From positions 648,501-712,500 of the forward strand of contig WPIO01000151.1 in NCBI GenBank assembly GCA_009760855.2: a stretch of 64,000 bases of DNA, in the 5' to 3' direction. Within the stretch, counting starts at the first letter, position 1. Each line of letters begins with the position of its first letter. The translations under genes and the position numbers were made by a program. Source of the DNA: Cristatella mucedo (Eukaryota > Bryozoa > Phylactolaemata > Cristatellidae). This document shows, piece by piece, positions 34,701 to 40,000 of this stretch. Below the pieces are notes generated by a model. It made no database searches, was not told the origin of the DNA, and saw only the letters and a list, made by a program, of their open reading frames with translations.

Positions 34701-35931
34701 AACGCAACGCCGCTGCACCTGCCCAACGGGAAAGCAAGGCGATCCGATGAGGCATTATGCAGCTCTACGTCAAAACCTACCGAGAACGGCAGCAGTATCT
34801 TCTGAGTCGCCGAGAGAGCATCCGCAATCTTCCAGCAAGCTCACGAACAGCGGTGTAACCCGAGCAGTCTTGCAACCTACATCACCTTGGCACCAAAAAA
34901 TGAAACAGTGTACAACTAGCAGATCTTGCGGGAATTGTGCGCAAGATCGCTCAATCTCAGCAACACAGCCCGTCCATAAACGAAAAGCCACAAAACTCGA
35001 TCTAGTACTCACACTTACACGATTGAGAACATCCAACAAAGTACGATCGCGACTTGACATGAGTTTTCATTTCAGAGATATGCACTAGGCACCAAGCATA
35101 CCGAGCATCAGCTGCACGATCACGGTTTCCTCATCATATTATTTCAACATGATGACCCGCACCTTTCCATCCAATAAAGATCAACGTACTTCTTGAGAAA
35201 GACTTAACAAACAAATCAATTTAAGAAAATCTGGTACAATTTTGAAACAGGGGCTGGTTTCGTCAGTCAAGTAAATTACACCATGTGCACAACGATGCTC
35301 TGCTGTACTAGCTTTCAATGGCCACTCTCCGTGGCACTGCCTGACCAAGGATTTCGAGTCAATATCAAGACGGATGAGGTCAACAGACTGCTAATTATTT
35401 CCTGTCAGGAGCTGGGTGTAAATCCAGGTACCTTAATAAGGTCAGCCGACGAACCTCAGACCCAACAGACTTCGCATTGGCTGCATTGCCTTTGTCTACC
35501 CACACTGCTGCCATCCATCACTACCAAACGAGTCATTACGGGCTGCAATCCAAGCAATTTAAAAAGCTCATATCACCTGTCGACCTCCCGGCAACAACCC
35601 TTCCACGTCCCAACAACTTCAGCAGATTTAACCTGATCGAGCAGATTTCACCTGATCAAGCTAAGGGACTTCTACCACGGCCACGTGCATCAACTCCACT
35701 GACAGATCGATATCGAGGCTACTCTGGCATAACCCTTGACCACTCAGTCACATTTACATGACTCCCTTCCGAGGAGAAGAGAAGATGATAGATTGGGGAC
35801 AATAAAAAGAAAGTGTGGGCAGCCATCGCCGGCCGGACAGACTGGGCCCAGACAGCCGTCTCCCACTGAGCTGACGACGGCTGCTTCCGCTTGGGCGTGC
35901 GCTCGAGCAGAACTCGGCGCTTCGACTGCAT
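1259..35931 (-). CDS. FANCD2: FANCD2 (Fanconi anaemia group D2), 5' part of gene, 23 exons
   Basis: FANCD2 pairs with FANCI as the ID2 clamp that is monoubiquitinated and closes around DNA at interstrand crosslinks and stalled forks in the nucleus. I recognised it by exon-by-exon similarity to the vertebrate protein, in the correct order on the minus strand. Exons (high to low coordinate): 35867-35931, 35019-35052, 34781-34868, 33501-33553, 32599-32651, 32446-32490, 32259-32322, 32101-32156, 30634-30721, 27800-27924, 27063-27150, 26869-26973, 26206-26439, 25547-25714, 23822-23956, 21765-21896, 14167-14274, 12151-12257, 11014-11164, 9911-9987, 7552-7680, 3712-3809, 1259-1377. Every junction is GT..AG and the phases add up to 774 codons without a stop. 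Exons 1 and 2 are the least certain. Human FANCD2 is 1451 residues, so the C-terminal 40% lies left of the window. Introns carry LINEs and SINEs in both orientations. Nothing suggests a pseudogene. Confidence 0.93.
1468..1532. repeat. 18-bp CTG-rich tandem repeat
   Basis: Three imperfect units of GCTGCTGCTGCTGCTTCA lie in the FANCD2 intron. Frames across it give polyalanine-like peptides that are not genes. Confidence 0.85.
1721..1975. repeat. Unclassified repeat, copy 2 of 2
   Basis: This is the partner of 426-690, 1.3 kb away, with FANCD2 exon 23 lying between the two copies. Confidence 0.8.
2231..2345 (-). mobile_element. SINE2 copy (tRNA-derived)
   Basis: The minus strand reads GGTTAAGGTGCTC..., then a B-box-like GGTCGTGGGCTCGAGCCC, then a tail resembling AGAGATCAAGTTCTC. 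Other copies are at 14885, 23546, 45360 and 58925. It is intronic. Confidence 0.75.
2411..2483. repeat. 14-bp tandem repeat, about 5 units
   Basis: The unit GAGGATCCACCAGT is repeated nearly perfectly. The last unit has one substitution (CTCC). Confidence 0.92.
2484..3711. other. FANCD2 intron 22, unique-looking sequence
   Basis: Apart from a T15 run near 3280, no recognised repeat or exon is seen. Short open frames here have no homology that I recognise. Confidence 0.5.
3712..3809 (-). CDS. FANCD2: FANCD2 exon 22
   Basis: It encodes SHFRLVRLCEEGMQSGSLEG then IDALL, matching human [20 protein letters not shown] then IDGLL. The acceptor is GTTGCAG and the donor is GTAAGG. Confidence 0.96.
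4028..4515 (-). mobile_element. LINE-A 3' fragment
   Basis: It begins with an AATAATAATAA tail at the low-coordinate end, then the family 3' UTR (reverse of AGAGAACTNAATNTCTTTCT). It extends into the reverse transcriptase C-terminal region. Confidence 0.8.
4519..4577. repeat. 20-bp tandem repeat, 3 units
   Basis: The unit CCGCTCACGGGATGATACTA occurs three times. It abuts the truncated end of the LINE-A fragment and partly resembles LINE-A sequence there. Confidence 0.85.
4578..5599. other. FANCD2 intron 21, no recognised feature
   Basis: Nothing was recognised on either strand. Confidence 0.5.
5600..6085 (+). mobile_element. LINE-A 3' fragment
   Basis: The plus strand reads APAYLSDLLPHQTKHRTTCF, the C-terminal region of LINE-A. 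The 3' UTR follows and ends in a (TTA)n tail. It is antisense to FANCD2. Confidence 0.85.
6355..6480 (-). mobile_element. SINE1 copy
   Basis: The minus strand carries the SINE1 head (AGGT..GG..CTTTTCACG), the B box GGTCGTGGGTTCGAATCC and the GATCCTTTATTGCCC block. Confidence 0.78.
6935..7060 (+). mobile_element. Diverged SINE1-like fragment
   Basis: It contains GTGCTCGCCCTTCACAGCCC and a B-box-like GAGAGTTCGAGTCCT, similar to the copy near 22985. It is strongly diverged and ends in a G-rich stretch. Confidence 0.5.
7552..7680 (-). CDS. FANCD2: FANCD2 exon 21
   Basis: It encodes a 42-residue block containing GLDSGKECTIAINVIALLLD, matching human [20 protein letters not shown]. The acceptor is ATCTTTAG and the donor is GTGGGC. 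Confidence 0.93.
7918..9465 (-). mobile_element. LINE-A, 5'-truncated copy
   Basis: A TAATAATAAT tail lies at 7918, then the 3' UTR, the reverse transcriptase C-terminus and the palm domain up to about 9465. It shares with the 37.1-40.3 kb copy an altered active-site region reading MTSDDTQLYLYFDP in place of the usual FYADDTQLYLYFD. It is broken by frameshifts. Confidence 0.9.
9911..9987 (-). CDS. FANCD2: FANCD2 exon 20
   Basis: It encodes IHISEHYTDEFQENFVVDVA plus SLPTV. Human has [20 protein letters not shown]. The acceptor is TTGCAG and the donor is GTAATG. Confidence 0.95.
10315..11007 (+). mobile_element. LINE-B, diverged 3' fragment
   Basis: It aligns to the 61.6-62.28 kb copy from the TNLASS...LDYCNSLLAGLP region to the 3' terminus (GTTACAGATGGAGG). 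It contains many indels. The 3' end abuts the splice donor of FANCD2 exon 19. Confidence 0.8.
11014..11164 (-). CDS. FANCD2: FANCD2 exon 19
   Basis: It encodes QALNGNRCEQVITWLQQMKQ, then CIRHVPEALALLMDELANML and QRSKLNEKLL. Human reads [20 protein letters not shown] then [20 protein letters not shown]. The GTACGT donor at 11008-11013 lies directly against the 3' end of a LINE-B copy. Confidence 0.95.
11270..11637 (+). mobile_element. LINE-A 3' fragment
   Basis: It starts at the SYAPKAWN-like coding end, continues through the 3' UTR, and ends in (TTA)n. It lies in FANCD2 intron 18. Confidence 0.88.
11777..11945. repeat. (GA)n microsatellite
   Basis: About 170 bases of GA with minor interruptions. 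The Arg/Glu and Ser/Leu open frames over it are artefacts. Confidence 0.97.
12151..12257 (-). CDS. FANCD2: FANCD2 exon 18
   Basis: It encodes DELYMLARKQLANGEIKYKR then MGVAGALAIVRSLAC, matching human [20 protein letters not shown]. The 3' splice site region joins a LINE-C tail a few bases upstream (TTATTATTTGCCTTTTTGAC then AG). Confidence 0.95.
12268..12760 (-). mobile_element. LINE-C 3' fragment
   Basis: The tail AATAATAATGATT at the low end is followed by a 3' UTR shared with 23215-23545 and 48895-49400 (for example CAAGGGTTAATGACATGC on plus). Its 3' end sits about 10 bases from FANCD2 exon 18. Confidence 0.7.
13320..13525 (-). mobile_element. LINE-A 3' end fragment
   Basis: The plus strand reads GCCCTCAGAGAACTCAATCT then the rest of the LINE-A 3' UTR in reverse orientation. 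Confidence 0.75.
13820..13885 (+). mobile_element. LINE-A terminal fragment
   Basis: Only the last about 65 bases remain (TGTAAAGTGCCTAGAAAGAG through ATTGTTATTAT). Confidence 0.75.
14167..14274 (-). CDS. FANCD2: FANCD2 exon 17
   Basis: It encodes GILDYLDSLSFENIKCIYHI and 16 further residues, almost superimposable on human [20 protein letters not shown]. It follows the modified lysine directly. The acceptor is TTGTAG and the donor is GTAATG. Confidence 0.96.
14495..17440 (-). mobile_element. LINE-A, old near-complete copy
   Basis: Homology runs from the 3' UTR (14.5 kb) through reverse transcriptase to endonuclease. Around 17.1-17.3 kb the minus strand reads YCPPYKSCFIVDLISSLYSK, matching YRPPGTKSSFISDFFDLISI of the better copy. 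It is heavily decayed, and a SINE2 has inserted at about 14890-15057. Confidence 0.8.
14885..15057 (+). mobile_element. SINE2 inserted in LINE-A
   Basis: CAGCGGTTAAGGTGCTCGCC is followed by B-box-like GGTCGTGGGCTCGAGCCCCG and a tail ending in (TA)n(TG)n. LINE-A sequence stops at AAGGACCT and resumes after the TG run, so the SINE is younger. Confidence 0.85.
17441..19080. other. FANCD2 intron 16, no recognised feature
   Basis: This is AT-leaning unique sequence. No exon, RNA gene or known repeat was recognised. Confidence 0.5.
19085..19255 (+). mobile_element. SINE1 copy
   Basis: It reads GGCACACTAGGTAATGCAGC, then CTTGGTCCCGAGGTCGTCGG, then TTCGACTCG, and ends with the AAAAGAGGCTTTTTAATCAG tail typical of the family. 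Confidence 0.85.
19591..19771. repeat. (AT)n-(CT)n-(TA)n compound microsatellite
   Basis: An AT run (19591-19675) is followed by CT (19714-19751) and TA. Outer arms 19681-19713 and 19772-19804 are inverted copies (28 of 33 bases match). Confidence 0.92.
19792..19881. repeat. 36-bp inverted repeat, near-perfect hairpin
   Basis: Arms 19792-19827 and 19846-19881 are complementary at 35 of 36 positions, with an 18-base loop rich in CA. Each outer end carries the unit CAGGGAAAATTTC, which also occurs diverged at 19681. It may be a foldback or MITE-type element. No open frame is associated. Confidence 0.9.
19882..20540. other. FANCD2 intron 16, no recognised feature
   Basis: There is a weak tRNA-like motif near 19925 (GATCGAGTGGTTAGCCCGAT) but no complete tRNA fold. 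Hydrophobic open frames around 20.0-20.3 kb resemble nothing known to me. Confidence 0.4.
20545..20960. repeat. Diverged tandem duplication, about 2 x 190 bp
   Basis: Two blocks, near 20545-20730 and 20770-20960, share ordered segments such as AATTTCAACTA, CATATNCAAATTAG, TGCTGTACYGTCAT, ACTATAAAT and CTAACCTAG. The period is about 225 bases. Confidence 0.6.
21765..21896 (-). CDS. FANCD2: FANCD2 exon 16, ends on the monoubiquitination lysine
   Basis: It encodes EIVGHLVMHIGSGNGYEIEA, then SLDVLSGLVDEDCAKLAKFT and CFLK. Human has [20 protein letters not shown] and ends FVK, with that lysine being K561, the site modified by FANCL/UBE2T. Here the AAG codon is the last of the exon (codon 511 of the model), immediately before the GTCAGT donor. 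The next exon is 7.5 kb away. Confidence 0.96.
22195..22960 (-). mobile_element. LINE-A 3' fragment split by LINE-B
   Basis: The LINE-A tail and 3' UTR occupy 22195-22305. Homology then breaks and resumes at about 22716 (ACAGTGTCAGCACGCATAGG) as the next part of the same element. Confidence 0.78.
22306..22715 (+). mobile_element. LINE-B 3' fragment nested in LINE-A
   Basis: It runs from the LRALRS-type coding region to the terminus GTGGAGTTACAGATGGAGAT, and is flanked on both sides by LINE-A. It is therefore younger than that LINE-A copy. Confidence 0.82.
22937..22971. repeat. Perfect 15-bp hairpin
   Basis: GGTGGTACGTTTGCA, a five-base loop, then the exact reverse complement. It has no T-run after it and sits in an intron. 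Confidence 0.95.
22980..23135 (+). mobile_element. SINE1-like variant
   Basis: It contains GTTAAGGTGCTCACTCTTCA, a B box GCAGGTTCGAGTCCTG and the family tail ATGAGGCTATTAAATCAG. Confidence 0.78.
23215..23545 (-). mobile_element. LINE-C 3' fragment
   Basis: AATAATAACAACAATAATAA lies at the low end, followed by the 3' UTR shared with 12268 and 48895. Confidence 0.65.
23546..23655 (+). mobile_element. SINE2 copy
   Basis: GCTCGCGCCGACCAAGGTCC, GGGCTCGAGCCCCG and GCGCCTGAATAGAGATT are family blocks. It ends in an AT-rich tail. Confidence 0.8.
23822..23956 (-). CDS. FANCD2: FANCD2 exon 15
   Basis: It encodes a 45-residue block ending KMMYKAGFLNSDVYCQQ, matching human LLYKYAFKFFDTYCQQ. The acceptor is TTTCAG and the donor is GTAAGT. 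Confidence 0.95.
24410..24500 (-). mobile_element. LINE-A terminal fragment
   Basis: (AAT)n is followed by reverse-oriented LINE-A 3' UTR (AGAAATTAATCTCTTTCTGG). Confidence 0.75.
25547..25714 (-). CDS. FANCD2: FANCD2 exon 14
   Basis: It encodes ILAAVAEVRVIDFLLLLLLF and then about 36 residues ending GGFLSHPL. It corresponds to human [20 protein letters not shown] and the following helical segment. The upstream intron contains a GC-rich 19-bp minisatellite only about 35 bases from the acceptor. The acceptor is TTTCAG and the donor is GTGAGA. Confidence 0.9.
25751..25845. repeat. 19-bp GC-rich minisatellite, about 5 units
   Basis: The unit GCGTGCCAGCAGCGCCGCA lies in FANCD2 intron 13. Open frames through it on both strands look protein-like only because of the repeat. 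Confidence 0.95.
26206..26439 (-). CDS. FANCD2: FANCD2 exon 13 (largest exon seen)
   Basis: A 234-nt exon starts VISELRDKLDKCMSSRLLPR, matching human [20 protein letters not shown]. It ends VFKCVRSALQFQPIVADTWM plus K, matching human [20 protein letters not shown]. The acceptor TTTCAG and donor GTGAGC are both strong. A long spurious plus-strand reading frame crosses this exon and should be ignored. Confidence 0.96.
26869..26973 (-). CDS. FANCD2: FANCD2 exon 12
   Basis: It encodes IQTTVMEKLASVDIEDMPVV then VKFVLQLVTAANAAQ. Human reads [20 protein letters not shown] here, one of the better conserved blocks. The acceptor is TATTTAG and the donor is GTATGC. Confidence 0.96.
27063..27150 (-). 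CDS. FANCD2: FANCD2 exon 11
   Basis: It encodes KKLLQTSTLVLGILECLSNL then NISADVLPQ. This aligns with human [20 protein letters not shown] and the following residues. The acceptor is TTTGCAG and the donor is GTCAGG. Confidence 0.95.
27800..27924 (-). CDS. FANCD2: FANCD2 exon 10
   Basis: It encodes a 41-residue segment including DDTQLDIIGSLPEIVEDADH, close to human [20 protein letters not shown]. The acceptor is CGACAG and the donor is GTTATT. Confidence 0.95.
28465..28955 (+). mobile_element. LINE-A 3' fragment
   Basis: It is a diverged copy: the coding region, with a T-run insertion near 28612, then the 3' UTR ending near GAGTTATTAAT. It lies in FANCD2 intron 9. Confidence 0.7.
28956..30633. 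other. FANCD2 intron 9, mostly unique
   Basis: No exon was recognised. A short tRNA-like block lies near 30215-30290. Confidence 0.5.
30215..30290 (-). mobile_element. tRNA-like SINE fragment
   Basis: The minus strand reads TAGCTCAATCGATAGAGTAC, a good A-box/D-arm, followed by a degenerate B box. The T-arm does not fold well, so it is more likely a SINE head or tRNA pseudogene than a working tRNA. Confidence 0.45.
30634..30721 (-). CDS. FANCD2: FANCD2 exon 9
   Basis: It encodes RIFSQPIKSKISKQIVHQLR followed by WLDKIVSGK. Human has VSQLKWLDRVVDGK at the same place. The acceptor TTGGTAG and donor GTAATT keep the frame. Confidence 0.93.
31499..31990 (+). mobile_element. LINE-B 3' fragment (arm of inverted pair)
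   Basis: It runs from the GTTGATCAAAGGATACAGAG coding region to the terminus GTGGAGTTACAGATGAAGAT. It is about 97% identical by eye to the reverse complement of 33845-34332. Both share a derived variant (ATTCTGATGCAACTACAACT) absent from other copies. It lies in FANCD2 intron 8, antisense to the gene. Confidence 0.9.
32101..32156 (-). CDS. FANCD2: FANCD2 exon 8
   Basis: It encodes PMLIKLLLEKLPEFDNENE, matching human PAIIKTLFEKLPEYFFEN. The 3' splice site is unusual: its pyrimidine tract is a (TTA)n repeat ending in CAG. The donor GTGTGT is weak. Confidence 0.93.
32259..32322 (-). CDS. FANCD2: FANCD2 exon 7
   Basis: It encodes GFAGQNQDSVIRILLGIDEV plus Q, matching human YSKSLIKLLLGIDILQ. The LLGID motif is a strong family signature. 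The acceptor is TTTTAG and the donor is GTGAGT. Confidence 0.93.
32446..32490 (-). CDS. FANCD2: FANCD2 exon 6
   Basis: A 45-nt exon encodes RFKSALLPVSVADENK across its junctions. The segment is weakly conserved (human CERLQDEEAS region), but it is required by phase and position. The acceptor is TTCGTAG and the donor is GTACGT. Confidence 0.78.
32599..32651 (-). CDS. FANCD2: FANCD2 exon 5
   Basis: This encodes GLKAFSDSMATCFDDAA, aligning with human GLESYIEDEDSFRNCLLS. The acceptor is TTTCCAG and the donor is GTAAAG. Compared with human, a few residues before the GL are missing, so this segment is slightly shorter. Confidence 0.85.
33150..33470. repeat. Direct repeat in FANCD2 intron 4
   Basis: Two blocks about 195-230 bases apart share TGCAGATCGACACAGGCAA and CCAAGGATCGGTTACAGCAA then GCAACGCAC. 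The spacing between the two sub-blocks differs, so it is an imperfect duplication. A C10 run lies between them. Confidence 0.85.
33501..33553 (-). CDS. FANCD2: FANCD2 exon 4
   Basis: A 53-nt exon between CTACAG and GTGAGT encodes AVKAVFQRQLSKSLSTQ, corresponding to human AVDQIAFQKKLFQTLRRHP. It enters in phase 1 and ends in phase 0, fitting both neighbours. The match is short but falls in the right order and frame. Confidence 0.82.
33843..34550 (-). mobile_element. LINE-B fragment (arm of inverted pair)
   Basis: The minus strand encodes SCLPQWLVKNLTSSLVLSRL then DYCNSLLAGLPKKA and onward to the 3' end. It lies in FANCD2 intron 3, in the same sense as the gene. The 3' half mirrors 31499-31985. 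Confidence 0.92.
34781..34868 (-). CDS. FANCD2: FANCD2 exon 3
   Basis: It encodes TPLFVSLLEDCGCSLGDSED and flanking residues, matching human [20 protein letters not shown]. The donor is GTAGGT. The acceptor is either at 34868 (phase 0, used here) or eight bases upstream at 34876 (phase 1). Confidence 0.85.
35019..35052 (-). CDS. FANCD2: FANCD2 exon 2, tentative 34-nt exon
   Basis: This reads HRDRTLLDVLNR when joined to exon 1, and it has a strong GTAAGT donor. It is proposed because it connects the phase-2 end of exon 1 to the phase-0 start of exon 3. There is no clear residue-level homology in this poorly conserved part of the protein. An alternative is an in-frame ATG at 35060 acting as the start, giving MSSRDRTLLDVLNR with no upstream coding exon. 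Confidence 0.4.
35867..35931 (-). CDS. FANCD2: FANCD2 exon 1 (start codon, basic N-terminus)
   Basis: The ATG at 35931 opens MQSKRRVLLERTPKRKQP, which resembles the human start (MVSKRR..., then a basic RKQP-type segment). This basic stretch fits a nuclear localisation signal. The donor is uncertain: GTGGGA after 35867 is used here, and GTCAGC after 35876 gives the same phase. The surrounding 35.8-36.05 kb is GC-rich, as expected near a promoter. Similarity is short, so this exon is less certain than exons 3-23. Confidence 0.6.
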
Positions 35932-36240
35932 AGTCTTGCACCAACGCCCACCACGGTGAGACGCAGCTTCGAGGGACGGGCAAGAAGTGCCCGGGTTCAC
36001 TCAGCGGCCTGGCATCTGCTGGCAGGCTCTGATAGCAGCATCCGGCCAGGCCACGAGTGATGAGGCACATCTAACATGATCGGCTGGCTAATCGTGACTG
36101 CTATCTTAGGTGGCCTCTCCCATTTCAGATCACACGCCTAACCGAATGGGACAGAAGCTCGAACCTGCAACAGACGCACGACTGGCAACTTCCAAAGGCG
36201 ACTGGCCAAAGCCCTGCATGCGATGACGAGAAAAAAATAC
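35932..36240. promoter_or_regulatory. Presumed FANCD2 promoter region
   Basis: GC-rich sequence with CpGs lies immediately upstream of the proposed ATG. No TATA box or sharply defined element is seen. This is assigned by position only. Confidence 0.35.
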
Positions 36241-36412
36241 TAGCTGATTCAACAGCCTCTTTTGTATAGCGACAGAAAAACCTTCACTGCTATCGCCACC
36301 GCTTGCAGCGGCAATAAAGGATCGTCCACTGCAGGATTGGAACCCATGACCTCGGGGCCGAGGTCGTGAAAACCAACCACCTTACCTAGTGAGCCATCAC
36401 AGCCAGCGCAGA
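36241..36412 (-). mobile_element. SINE1 copy
   Basis: The full family structure is present on minus: head, B box (reads CGAGGTCATGGGTTCCAATC), GGACGATCCTTTATTGCCGC block and the CAAAAGAGGCTGTTGAATCA tail. Confidence 0.88.
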
Positions 36413-36659
36413 TGAAAGCCGCTGCGCACTTAAGGCCCCTTCCCAGCACGCATGGCTGTGGAAGCGATCTCGTGCACATCGACGAAGGCCGTCGAGTGAC
36501 TACGAATGCACTTGTAGATGATGTAGACTTGCACATGTGCCTAACGATGCAGAATCTTTCGAAAACTTCACAAATGAACGGTTCAAACGGCTTCCCGTGG
36601 CAGCTCAGCAACAGAAGCTTATTGGCAGTAATTTCGCAAAATAATGTTATACAAATGAA

Positions 36660-36830
36660 AATAATAATACATTTGCATAGCACCCTCATAGAACGTTATC
36701 TCTTTCTAGGCATTTTACATATGCTGCAAAGGAAGCACGGTCGAATGGCTAGTGGTAACATGCTCGATATCAACAAGCATTACATGGTCGGAGGTGACAT
36801 GCACAGTGTCGACATGCATGGCCAGGCAGC
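36660..36830 (-). mobile_element. LINE-A 3' end fragment
   Basis: AATAATAATACATTTGCATA begins the reverse-oriented tail and 3' UTR, ending soon after the GACATGCA motif. Confidence 0.75.
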
Positions 36831-37082
36831 TAGCTACCAGGGTGCCTCTGGGGAGGCAGCCGAAAGAGCCCTGCTAATGCACACATCCAGATTTGTCACG
36901 AACGCTAGGGAACGATAGGGTAACGATGGGACATTCGCTCCCAAGCAGCCACATACATCGCAGCGCTACATGTAAGTACACCTACGTGTGTTGCCATAGC
37001 TATAGGCTCGGTCTGAAGACTGGCATAGAACCTTTCTTATTATCCCCGCATTCTTCAGTATAATGAAGAACGTACAATAATG

Positions 37083-40000
37083 ATAATAATAATTCACTTG
37101 ATAAAGCACCCTCAGAGAACTTAATCTCTCTCTACGCGCTTTACATTTGCTGTAAAGTGAAATGCAATTGAATGGTAAGTAAAATCATGCTTGAAAAACA
37201 AACGAAATGAATAACATGGTTAGAGGTGACATGCACAGGGTCAGCATGCAAATGTGGTTAGTGGCAGCATGCACAGTGTCAGCACGCATAAGCACATCAA
37301 GGACGAATCACAGGGACCCACTAAATGCTGTCCTAAATAGGTGTGCTTTTAGGTTCCTTTTAAATGTGGTCAGGTCAGGGGATGTTCTGACCCAGGTCGG
37401 GAGGGAGTTCCAGGCTTTGGGAGCATATGAACTAAATGCACGGTCTCCAAAGGATTTAGGGTTTGTATGAGGTATTTCTAGACTGTTGGATTCCGAAAAG
37501 CGGGTGGCACGATGCTTGGCCTGATGGGGTAGTATATCTGACAGATAGGCTGGAGCCATAGAATGAAGGGACCTAAAAGTGAGCGACAAAACCTTGAAGT
37601 CAATCCGTTGCTTGACTGGTAGCCAGTGCAGGTCGGCGAGATGTGGTGTGGCATGGCAACTGCGACGCTCACGACAGACAAGCCTAGCTGCCGAGTTTTG
37701 CACTAGCTGCAATCGCCTGATCGCACATGCTGGTAGGCTAGTAAGCAGTGAGTTGCAGAAGTCGAGACGGGATGTCACGAATGCATGGACCAACTTAGAT
37801 GTGGTATCTTTATCTAAACAAGCCCAAATTTTAGCAATGTTATGAAGCTGAAAATAGGCTGATTTGACTGTGGAGCTGATATGGTCGTCTAACGAGAGGT
37901 CGCTTTGGAATATGACACCTAGATTTCGAGCTGATTCAACTGGAGATATGCTGGCAGAGCCAATTTTGAGAGTCAGCCTTTCCAATCTCTGGATCACACT
38001 GGGTTTGCCCATAACTAGTAAGTTAGTTTTATCATCGTTAAGTTTTAGAACATTTGTTGCCATCCATGTGCGGATGTCATCAATGCATGCAGCTAGTGAG
38101 TTTAGAGAATTTGAGGTGCTCGAAGGCTGGGAGGGATCAAAGTAAAGGTACAACTGAGTGTCATCCGAAGTCATCAGAAGTGAAAGCCTAGATTGTGCTT
38201 GGCAATCAGCAAGAGGGAGAGTATAAACCGTGAAAAGAACCAGACATAGCATGGAGCTCTGAGGTACCCCATATTTCAGAGGTACCTCGGATGATCTTTG
38301 TCCATTCTCGTCAATACTCTGGAGTCTCCCACTGAGATAGGACCTGAACCACTGCAGAGCAGTGCCAGTGATGCCCAGGCGAGATTAGAGGCGCTCTAGA
38401 AGAACTTTGTGATCGATGGTATCAAAAGCTGCCGAAAGATCAAGCAAAACAAGCAGAGACACTCTACCCATGTCTGCATTCCTAAGTAGGTCGTTGTATA
38501 CCCGAAGCAATGCTGACTCTGTGGAGTGATTAGCTCTAAAGCCAGACTGGAACTTACTAGCAAGGTGTGATGTTTCTATATACGAGTTCAGCTGGTCCAC
38601 CACGACCGGTTCGAGTGTCTTTGATAGGAATGGTAGAAGGGAAACTGGGCGGTAGTTGCTCAAGTTCTCTTGGTCAAGTGTAGCTTTCTTGAGAAGTGGC
38701 CTGACTACAGCTTTTTTGAAAGGTGCTGGGACATGACCTGAGGCTAATGACATATTAACAATGTTAGTTACGCATGGCAGCAGCGTATCAATGCAACGTA
38801 GGAGCAGGACAGTGGGAATAGGGTCCAGAGGACTTGTTGTCTTCTTTGATTGTGATACGAACTTTAGGACTAGATCACTAGTGACCTGCTTAAATGCAGA
38901 CATTGAGGTGCAGCCAGGAACCGAGGAACAGCATTCTAGTGGGGAGGTTGTCATCGCAGGGATGAATTCCCTGATCTTGTCTATCTTCTGCACAAAGAAT
39001 CAAGAGAAGCAATCGGCTAGATCATCATTAGGATCATCACGTAAGGAGCTAATCTGGGAACGGTTGAGGAGATGGTTTATTGTCGACATAAGCATTTTTG
39101 GATTGTGCATCTGTGATTCAACAATGTTTTTTATAAAAACTAGACTTAGCCTTTGCTAGGATCGATTGGTACGACCTACAGTAGTCTTCATATGCCTGTC
39201 GATGGACAGTTAGTCCGGATCTTTTGTATGCTTTTTCAAGCTTTCGTTTAGTAGACTTGGCAAGTTTAATGTCTGCGGTAAACCATAGGCCTTCTGGGCG
39301 GGGGCGCACAGTGCGCTTTGTCAGAGGGGCAAACTCGTCTAGAGAGTCAGCTAGTATCGTGTTGAAGCTATCTACCAATGATGACAGATCAGAGGGGAGG
39401 ATTGAGCAGCAGAAGTGAAGCAGATATTCTCGCACGGACAGCATCGATGTCAAGGGTCTTGAGGTTTCGCGATTCACAGGTTATTTTAGAGGAGGATGTG
39501 GGCACACACTGTAGATTGAATGAGATCTGCATGTGGTCAGATAAGCATGATTTGGTAATAACTGGTGATGACAAAGTGCAGTTATATGAGAAAATCTGGT
39601 CGAGTGTGTGACCCTTGATGTGGGTAGGGCCATGCACATGAGCCACAAGAGACAATGAGTCAGTCAATGCACGAAATTCGGTGCTGAAAGCGTTAGATAA
39701 GTTATCAAAGTGAACGTTGAAATCACCCATTACGAGGAAGGATCGATTTCTTGCACACAGAATCGAAATGAGATCGAAGAAATCTGAGATAAAGGAGGAT
39801 TTGGTACCTGGTGGGCGATAGACTACTGCCACTATCGGTAGCTTGTTTTCGGGTGAGACCAGCACAATTGATTCAAAAGACTCCTTCGAGGGTACCGCAA
39901 ATGGCTTGAAGTTGAATTTCGAGCGCACGACAATAGCAACTCCACCTCCAGTTTTGATTGATCTAGGGGTGTGAAAGAACGAGAAACCAGATGGAGTTGC

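Noticed and set aside
35019-35060. ATG at 35060 as the FANCD2 start
   Set aside because: It has a good GTAAGT donor, but the 35931 ATG gives an N-terminus more like known FANCD2. I kept part of this stretch as tentative exon 2 and note that the choice is unresolved.
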